DNA of 64,000 nucleotides from NCBI GenBank assembly GCA_902728285.1, contig CACVBU010001140.1:482953-546952 (forward strand), in the 5' to 3' direction. Positions 56,422-64,000 of this stretch are shown here, in pieces (position 1 is the first letter of the stretch; every line of letters starts with the position of its first letter). The position numbers and the translations under genes were made by a program. The notes beneath the pieces were generated by a model. It was not told the origin of the DNA, ran no database searches, and saw only the letters and a program-made list of their open reading frames with translations. This stretch comes from Clytia hemisphaerica (taxonomy: Eukaryota > Cnidaria > Hydrozoa > Leptothecata > Clytiidae).

Positions 56422-57976
56422 GATTTTCAGGGAATTGTTGCTTGAGATACTGTAGGATCGATTGATCCATATGTACAAGAACTCCACCGGCTCTGTTTGC
56501 TCCCGGTAATTTACGGAGGATTTGATTGGCATTCACTGGCACAATACCACGTGTTCGAAATCCTAGAGATATAAAGGATCTTTACACGTGCTATTTAATC
56601 TCAACATGAGGGTGCAATTTTACCAAAACTTAAGAACACATTAAGATTAATTTTTTCCTCCAGATTTCAGAACAGCGTTTATACAATCCTCTTTTCACTT
56701 CAATTTTCGGTAAGATTTTTACTCTTGGGTGCCTAAGATACGTACAGACCAAAATAAACGTACAGGGAGGAAATAAAATTGGAATTAATAAACGTACAGG
56801 CAAGAAATCAGAGCTAAAATAAATAAATGTACATGTTAAAATAAACGTACAGGAAAAAATCTACCAATTTTTTAAAAGTAGAGTTCAAATCAAACGCTCA
56901 AATTTATAGCAAAACTTCGAAATCTCCTTCAATACGTTCGAATGTAATTAAAGGCCTTTTTACACGTCTTACTTGAACAAAAAATAACAAATTCTTTCCA
57001 GAATGAATCGGGCGATATTGGGTCAAAATAAATAGACGTATAGGAGAGAATAAACCTACAGTTCCTAATAAGGTGCGCACAGGCGGGAAATTTGACTCGA
57101 AAAAAATTAACCTACATGTACGAAAAAAACCTTAAACCTACCTGAAACCAAGGCATCTTTAAGTTCTATCTTCATTTTACAATACGTTTCTTTTAGTAGC
57201 GATGGAAAGGTCTGCTTTGGTATAGCATTTGTATAACGCGTGTCTCTTCTCCATCTCTTTAGGGTATTGCTCCACGTAACCTTTAACAGGCGAAAGACGG
57301 ACACGTCCAGTGGTTGTGTTAGATGAGTTGAATTGGCAATAAGTGGCACGAAACCAATATTGTTGTTTCTACACATGGTGATCACTTCTTCACTAAAATG
57401 ACAACCTAGGTTGCCGCCGATGATGATCTTTCGCTGGGAAACTGTTGGATGTTTGGCAGAAAGCAGGTTTTGATCCAGATCGTGAATGTTGGCATATAGA
57501 ACCAACCACTTTGAGTGCTCTCGTAAACGGCGCCTACAGTAGCAAATTAATTTAGATGAGATGCCATCCAAAACTATACCAGCTGCCTTAATTTTTTTGG
57601 GCCGAAAACAATAGACTTTCTATTCCCATTAGAATTTATTCGGAAATTTTTATCCCCACTGAGTGAACAAGTTCCACTGAGGCACTGGAACAGGGGTGTC
57701 AATGATACACCTGTGCTTTGCCTGACATAAAAATGGGAATTGAGATTGTGTGTAAAAATAATAGGACTCATATCTAATTTCCAAGTCATCAATGGGTATT
57801 TAATGATAGATTTACCTGATCGACTACATTTTGCCGGTTAAGGTAGATTTTCATACCAATAATCTTAAATCGATTGGCTGCATTGAGATTTTCCACTCGG
57901 CCATATCCACAACAAGAGACCAGCCAAAAACTCCTCTGTGGCCTGGGAAAGGCGTGGTTGTCCACCCGGCTTCATA
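56415..57976 (-). pseudogene. CENP-B/pogo-like DDE_1 transposase, decayed
   Basis: Exon 57816-57976 (acceptor CCTATAG, donor GTAAAT) has the helix-turn-helix-like MKPGGQPRLSQATEEF, with stops further on. Region 57574-57792 is degenerate. Region 57107-57571 gives IIIGGNLGCHFSEEV, NIGFVPLIANSTHLTQ and PLDVSVFRLLK, the DDE_1 catalytic core, in which the usual GDN has become GGN, losing the Asp. Exon 56415-56562 (acceptor ATCTCTAG) gives GFRTRGIVPVNANQIL, the C-terminal block of this family. Frameshifts near 57500 (SGWFYMPTF-type sequence out of frame) and stops show that it is dead. Confidence 0.7.
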
Positions 57977-57991
57977 CTATAGGTACCTAAT

Positions 57992-58993
57992 GGATAAATA
58001 AATATTTTTTATTTATTTATTTATAGGAGTATATTTCTCAGGTATATTGACCTCTATGAAACAATCTCTTATAATTACAATTTATTATTAAAGCTTATTT
58101 TCCCATTCCATTGCAAGTTCTTCCTTGAACTTACTGACAGATGGGGCATTCACGACCTTGACGCCTAAACTATTCCATGCATCGATTCCTCGGTAATAAA
58201 GCGAGTTAGTTTGATATCCTCTCATTCCATCATAAAGTTCTTCCGTAGCTCCTGGCTATGCTTGCGTTGATGTCGATTACGAAGAACGAATTTCTTTGAG
58301 GTGGCAGATTTATCATAAACATTTAGATGCTTATAGGTATATTTCCACCATGTCCCCGATTTCACGCCTTGTTTTAAGACTTGGTAGATTCAAAATTCGT
58401 AGACGTTCTTTATATGGATGGTTCGCTGGACATTTTCGATTGCTTTAATATGCTTGATAAGCCTTGGACACCAAACATACTCAAGGTGAGGTCGTACAAA
58501 TGCTATGAAAAGTGCACGGAGCATTTCCGGTGAAAGGAAATCGAAACTTCTGTTTATTAATCCGACGATAGAGTTCACTATCGATAAGCACCCCGAGATC
58601 CTTTTCTTGGTCAACGTATTCTAGGACAGAACCAGCGATCGCATATGGATGTGCATGTTGTATGCTCCAGAATTTTCCAAGTGTCAACACGTGACACTTT
58701 TCTGGATGGAATCTTAGAAGCCAATCTTTGGACCATTCTTCCATTGCGTCAATGTCTTGCTGTAGTCTGATTGCATCCTGGTTGTTATTCATTTCGTCAA
58801 GAACCTTGGTATCGTCGGCAAAGAGGAACATTTCTGAGCTAGTAATTTCTGGTAGATCATTTATATAGATGACAAAAAGTAATGGACCCAAGACGCTTCC
58901 TTGTGGCACACCACTTAATACTTTGCATTTTTTTAATAAGGTTTTATTGACTTTCACATATTGATGGCGATCGGACAAAAAAGCTTCTATCAC
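57992..58993 (-). mobile_element. LINE 5: strongly 5'-truncated LINE, different family
   Basis: Starts inside the RT domain at 58993 and ends in an (AAAT)n tail at 57992-58025 followed by the CENP-B-like exon. It is inserted next to that transposase's 5' exon. Protein and tail differ from LINEs 1, 3 and 4. Confidence 0.85.
58088..58993 (-). pseudogene. LINE 5 reverse transcriptase, C-terminal half
   Basis: Reads IEAFLSDRHQYVKVN, LSGVPQGSVLGPLLF, VIYINDLPE, FLFADDTKVLDEM (catalytic FADD), DWLLRFHPEKCHVL and KDLGVLIDSE. After a frameshift near 58570 it continues ISGCLSIVNSIVGLIN and LRALFIAFVRPHLEYV. Beyond a stop at 58390 the sequence still codes LRILNLPSLKTRREIG and, after more stops, YDGMRGYQTNSLYYRG and DAWNSLGVKVVNAPSV to the final TAA at 58088. 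The pattern is the common animal LINE RT (Jockey/CR1/Rex-like group); finer placement needs a tree. Confidence 0.85.
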
Positions 58994-59148
58994 TAGAAGT
59001 GCGAAAGTGTTCGAAAAGGATGTATGTTTGTAATGAACACTTCAATGGCTGTTACAAGCACCCAAATGCTCGAAACAAACATATTTAAATCGTGGCAAAT
59101 AGATTTTAATCTCGCAGATTAAAATTTATTTGAGAATATTATTAGAAT

Positions 59149-59458
59149 GTTCGGAGCGATTGAAAAATGTTTGAAGCGATTATAAAATGTTCCATGCAAC
59201 TAAAAATTGTTCGAGGCGATTAAAGTTTGTTCGAAGCGATCAAAAAATGTTTGAAGCGATTAAGAAATGTTCGAGGCGATCGAAAATTGTTTGAAGCGAT
59301 TGAAAATTGTTTGAAGCAATTGAAAAATGTTCGAGGGGATTAAAAAATGTTCGAGGTGATCAAAAAATTTTCGAGGCAAATAAATTTTTTCGAGGCGATC
59401 AAAAATCGTTTTAAGCGATTAAAAGATGTTTGTGTCAATTGAAAAATATTCGAACCAA
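59149..59458. repeat. 20-bp minisatellite, about 15 copies
   Basis: The consensus GTTCGAAGCGATTGAAAAAT repeats every 20 bp almost without change of length (one 19-bp copy), with TTCGA and GTTTGAA variants. Copies are 65-90 percent identical. It has no sustained coding frame, since 20 is not a multiple of three. It lies 150 bp from the truncated 5' end of LINE 5. Confidence 0.9.
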
Positions 59459-60194
59459 GTAATTTAAGAAGCTTATAAATTATATATACCCTTTGAAGAA
59501 ATGATACATATGAAAGCAAAAACAAGCCACTGACGCTCCTAACGGCAAAGTTGATAGATATTATTAATTCAGTTTAAGATTATGTTCCTAATAGTAATTT
59601 CACAGCCTTTAGTCAAGAGAGGTTTTCACTGGGGAGCTAGAGAGTTACGTTTCCTTCTATAATGGTGGAAATTAACTTGACAAATGGTGAAAAACCTTTC
59701 TCTCGGTTCCCTAGTTTCACCTATTCGTTCATTTATCAAAACTTTAAAAATTTTATCCCAAACGTTAATTTGACCCCATTAGGTAAACAATAAATAAAGT
59801 ATAAGATAAAGGTAAGAAATCAGCCCCGGTGGAAAAACTGCCCACTGTTAACCAAAAGAAGTAGACCACTTATTCTTGATATGCGTAAGTCCAGATTACG
59901 TCACTTTTCTCGGTTGTTTCCGATAGGAAAAATGACCTAATCTTGACTAACGCATTGTCAACAATGAATTAGAGGTACCACAGGTTAGTTTTCGTTAGGT
60001 TTCTTTTATTCAGGATAATTTACTGATTTAGGCGTGACCAGATAACATTAAGGCTGGTATGGTGTAATGCCATGATCTATGTCTGTATGTGCTATGTTAT
60101 GAATGAATGCTGATTAGGTGGGTGGTGGCAATGTTTAAACTCTCTCGCTCTTTCTTATGCCATCCCATAAATAGTTTACCCTAAATTTTACATC
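59459..60194. other. No gene recognised
   Basis: AT-rich spacer between two minisatellites with no supported feature. Confidence 0.45.
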
Positions 60195-60410
60195 GAGTTG
60201 AACCAGTTGAATAATGCGGTTAGAGGGCTTGAGCACGAGTTGAACTATGAGGTTAGAGGGCTTGGGCACCAGTTGAATTATAAGGTTATAGGGCTTGGGC
60301 ACCAGTTGAATTATGAGGTTAGAGGGCTTGGGCACCAGTTTAATTATAAAGTTAGAGGGCTTGGGCACTAGTTAAATTATAAAGTTAGAGGGTTGAATTA
60401 TGAGGTCAAA
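60195..60410. repeat. 33-bp minisatellite, about 6 copies
   Basis: GGGCTT recurs at 60225, 60258, 60291, 60324 and 60357, exactly 33 bp apart, within units such as GGGCTTGGGCACCAGTTG. Diverged units extend to about 60490. On the minus strand the repeat is open and codes an 11-residue unit (LVPKPSNLIIQ), but there is no start, domain or exon context to support translation. Confidence 0.9.
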
Positions 60411-60539
60411 GGGCAAAAATCGAAATTAGAAGCTTGAATATTCTTGAACAGTACTTAAACTTTGAAGTTAGAGGACCCGGACATGGGTTGAATCACGAAC
60501 ATTTCAAAGCAAAACCAGAGTGTTTCAATCAACGCCACT

Positions 60540-62339
60540 TTCTCTGTTCTCTCTACTAGAGTGTTATTGTCGTTCACACAATTGTGAGGGGAAAAATGTG
60601 TCACGGAAGACCTTAACTCGCCATGCCAAGGATGATTCAAGTCTTTTTAAAGAGTTGAGCAATCGATCTAAAGAACAGACGCCTCACTACACCAGACGAA
60701 TCAACTTCAACGGGTCCCTTTACACCACAAGCGAAGTTGCTAAAACAGAACTATATCCCGGGTCAACACTAAGTGTACTAGCTGCAATTCCGTTAGAATG
60801 AGAATTTTGGTATCGCATCCTCATTCTACTAAAGCACAACTCGACGAGACATTTCGAACAGATAGTTCTATCATGCTTCCTGAAGAAAATCAAATACCCA
60901 AGACGTACGACGAAGCAAGATGATTAATCCAACCATTCCTCTTACCCCTAGAGAAATACGACTGTTGCATTGATGATTGCATGTTATTTAGGGGTAAGAA
61001 CGCGAACGTAAAGGATTGCTTTATATGTGGTAAGGCAAGATTTTTGATGCCAATGGGAGGCCGAAGCGAACATTCAACTATTTTCCTCTTGGTCCACGGT
61101 TAGCACGAATGATTGCGTTGCCAGAATTTTCGGAATTGTTAGAAGTGAATGAAGTGACAAAGGAAGGGCCTGTGATTGATATTCAGGACACAAGTACATG
61201 GAAGGAGTGGTTCACCAAAGATGGTCAATTTGGAGGAAGAGCTGGTAAGTTCAGCAATAACCGCTAAAATGATTATTTTAGAGTAATTCAAAATAATAAA
61301 TCTAAAATATCTTTAGTCCTCAAACATGTGTCACGCCATCACCGACTCCACTCTTATGTCCTCAATAAAATCTATAAATAAACAAGCTCCCTCTTTCTCG
61401 AATATAAGCATTTATAAGTTGCTTTACTTTTGCAATATCAGGTATCGCATTATCATTTTGCACCGATGGAGTCAATCCACTAAAATCCTTGGATAAAGAG
61501 TATTCAATGATGATACAAGTTTTGAATTCCCTTTGCAGGAATGCAGTTGCTTGGCATTATTCCAGGAAACGGAATCAAGGAACCTAAACATCTGGAGCCA
61601 TACTTAGAGGTAATGGTGGAAGAATTGCAGGAGTTGAGCAACTGCACCATGTACATCCACAACGAAGAAAATTGTCAGGCAAAAGTTCTCTAGTTTGTAC
61701 ACGATTTTCCAGCGATTGCTAGATTCATGCATACCCAACCAAGCACAAGGTAAGAAAATATGTAACTATCAACATAATGCAGATGGGAATCCGGAATTTT
61801 CAAATTTTAGGTGGGGATAATAGGATAAGTCGGCGGGACTAAAGTCTCAATTGTGGTAAACTTTGTTGCAGCAAGCCGTTTTCAAATGTAATTTACTATC
61901 ATTTCAATCTTGGACAAAACATAATTTTAAATATTTGGTGTGAGGCAGGTGAATGGCAAAATAAATGGCAAAATCTTCGCCTGTGGTGCCATCTTCAGCT
62001 TTTTACATGTAATTTAGTTTTGATTGGCTTGTGAACCGGTGCACACTTTAACTTCAAGACCCTATGATGAAACCCTTATTTAAATTCATTTTTTTTTTAT
62101 TTGAAGCGTTGGTGAGCATTGCAAACATCTAAGCGAAACGGTATATTTGGGTAATCGAAAATTCCTCCCTGAAGACTCCGACCTTAGAAAGTCCACATCA
62201 TGGTAAAGAAGAGCACTCTAAGGCTCCCGAGGCTCTGACAAAAGACGAACAAATCGAACTTCGCAGTGAGTACGATGGAAAGGCTAACAAGACCCAAAAG
62301 GCAAAACTTTTAAAGGAAAAGGGAGTGAAAGGTTCTCGG
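60540..62339 (+). pseudogene. CACTA (EnSpm) transposase gene, Transposase_21 type
   Basis: First exon region (to 61244): a Cys/His N-terminus (LLECYCRSHNCEGKNV, SRKTLTRHAKDD), then after shifts KTYDEAR, a TGA, LIQPFLLPLEKYDCCI, DDCMLFRGKNANVKDC and FICGKARF, then the PRLARMI and ALPEFSELLE block. Donor GTAAGT at 61245. Second exon 61539-61749 (acceptor CTTTGCAG, donor GTAAGA): LLGIIPGNGIKEPKHL, VMVEELQELSNCTMY and, past a stop, FPAIARFMH. Third exon from about 62134: YLGNRKFLPEDSDLRK, a shift, then GKEEHSKAPEALTKDE and KLLKEKGVKGSR. This is the Transposase_21 order, ending where the MITE at 62335 begins. Multiple stops and shifts; the catalytic C-terminus is missing. Confidence 0.75.
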
Positions 62340-63023
62340 GTAAGTTATGGCATGTCTCAAAAAATGAAAATTACCATAATTTTTAGATCGCATTAGTCGA
62401 CAGAAAATGACCAAACAAATGAATGAACATGAAGGGTACTATGATGTAGTTTCTAACCTGATGTCTAACCTAATTGTTTTTTCGCTAATTTTCGCGAAAA
62501 ACCGCAAAAACTGATTATTGCGTCATAATCGATGACGTCATCAAAACTGAAAATTGAATTTCTCGAGAATGGTTCATCCAATTATCCTCAAATTTTCACC
62601 AAAGATGCATCTCACTAAAGTCAAATATTTGAAAAAATATTTTTTTCAAAATTCTGATTACGTCAGCAAAAAGTAGAATTTTTCGTTTTTTACTAATTTC
62701 TGCTGACGTCATCAAAATTTCGAAAATATTTTATTCCAAAAGATCGACTTTGGTGAGATACATCTTTGGTAAAAGTTTGAAGACAATTGGATGAACCATT
62801 CTTGAGAAATCCAATTTTTAGTTTTGATGACGTCATCGATTATGACGTAATAATCAGTTTTTGCGCTTTTTCGCGAAAATCAGTGAAAAAACAATTAGGT
62901 TACACATAAGGTTAAAAACTACATCATAGTACCCATCATGTTCAGTCATTTGTTTGGTCACTTTCTCGGCTAATGCGATCTAAAAATTATGGTAATTTTC
63001 AGACATGCCATAACTTACCCGAG
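62335..63023. mobile_element. Palindromic MITE, 689 bp, with TGACGTCA motifs
   Basis: The whole element is a near-perfect foldback: about 300 bp on the left are repeated in inverse on the right around a centre near 62680. The ends read CTCGGGTAAGTTATGGCAT and ATGCCATAACTTACCCGAG. TGACGTCA palindromes occur in each arm (near 62542, 62704 and 62829). No coding capacity. Flanking bases (GGTT before, TTAA after) do not give a clear target duplication. It has inserted at the 3' edge of the third CACTA exon. Confidence 0.9.
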
Positions 63024-64000
63024 TTAAGCATCTCTAAGTAAAGGTAATTTTATCATACTTAGACTCGAGTGAGTCAATGAGGTGAATTTTCTGGTCCGTA
63101 AAATTTATCAAATTTTGCGATTTTCATAATGAAGCGTATTGAGCTCAAATTTAAACGTAAAACAAGTTCAGAATATTGTGTAATTGATTAAATATGAAAA
63201 TATAACCTTTTAACTGAAGTTTAGGACAAACTCTTTTGTTAAAACTGTCAAAAACCGCAAGTAAACGATCACTGAAGTAAGGTCTTAAAATTGCTGTTTA
63301 TCAAAGAAAAGCAACGACTCGGCCGAGAGTTAAAGGTCAAAAACAACTGTTTAGGGTGGCCTGCACATAGGGGCACCTGATCTAGGGTCGGGGCTAATTT
63401 TAAGGCTTAAATATTTTCTTCAGGAAGTTATTTTGTCCAAGGAAATTTCGAAGTCCAGACTAGGGACCATGAAAAAATAGCGCCGACCCACGGTTCGGTC
63501 CGCAATTTATCTGGCTTTCAAGAAAATCTAAAATGGCTTTTTGATAGCCAATACAATCGCTGCATTTGCAGTTTAGTGGGACCCATTACTCTGCAAAAGA
63601 AAATTCATTGGATTCGAGAAAACATCAAAATTACAGACCAGACAAAAACTTACGTAATGCCCTCTACAAGCCATTGTGATTGGCTGATGGGGAAAAAGAC
63701 GCGGAATCTGATTGGTGTAGAAAAAAGTTATATTTTTTTAAGAAGGAGGCGGAGAAGAAACGACAGGAGAAATGTCCCAAAATGAACTTCAAAAATCAAG
63801 AAACTTGCAACAATTGAAAGGAAAGAAACGAATTTTATTCTTCTTGTTAAATATTTTATAGGTCATTCATAGGACAGGATGTATCTAAACTAGAAGGACT
63901 AGATACCAGATTTAGAACAACAAAACAAGGCTTTTTGATACACAATGCACAATATATTTTAAATTTTCTGTTGCTCAGACATAAAAAATCCAGAAAAAAA
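63024..64000. other. No gene recognised
   Basis: Non-coding to the end of the window. A frame at 63576-63785 has no supporting features. Confidence 0.45.

Overview
This is AT-rich animal genomic DNA, dense with transposable elements and poor in ordinary genes. Spliced exons with GT/AG borders exclude a prokaryote. The mix of CR1-like LINEs, Penelope-like (PLE) fragments with a GIY-YIG domain, PIF/Harbinger, a Helitron with a protease-like domain, CENP-B/DDE_1 and CACTA transposases, and a solitary P2X7-type cysteine domain suggests an invertebrate, most likely a cnidarian. The taxon is an inference from element types, not a read-out. I saw no tRNA, rRNA, CRISPR array or operon.

Layout. 0-7 kb: a 121-bp tandem array, a TCTGCGCA minisatellite, a minus-strand gene whose six exons join in phase (2363-4758), a 440-bp MITE and a terminal exon of a second minus-strand gene. 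7-19 kb: a 5'-truncated LINE split by a 200-bp SINE-like insert, minus-strand exons, a short retroposon carrying only LINE ORF1, a MITE with TGACGTCA motifs, a Penelope fragment with a hammerhead-like core, and a deleted Harbinger. 20-26 kb: a full-length two-ORF LINE whose ORF2 is split by another ORF1-only retroposon. 28-33 kb: a broken Helitron holding three later insertions. 35-46 kb: a lysine-rich minus-strand gene, a MITE full of ACCGGTT motifs, a multi-exon DDE transposase and a P2X7-like domain. 46-50 kb: an element with minisatellite-built inverted ends containing two nested MITEs, then a second copy of the TGACGTCA MITE. 50-64 kb: a Penelope RT fragment, an acidic repeat protein exon, a LINE with an inverted 5' duplication, a decayed CENP-B-like transposase, a truncated LINE, two minisatellites, a CACTA transposase pseudogene and a 689-bp palindromic MITE at its 3' exon.

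How it fits together. Most coding matter is from mobile elements and most of it is broken by frameshifts, stops or insertions, so the window reads as layers of transposition whose order can be deduced from nesting. The main candidates for something new are the ORF1-only retroposons (two copies, about 1.14 kb each, similar tails), MITEs that carry transcription-factor-like palindromes (TGACGTCA, AACCGGTT), the hammerhead-like core beside the Penelope fragment, and the phase-consistent spliced genes of unknown function on the minus strand. All start codons, splice sites and family names here were read by eye; no database or alignment was used.
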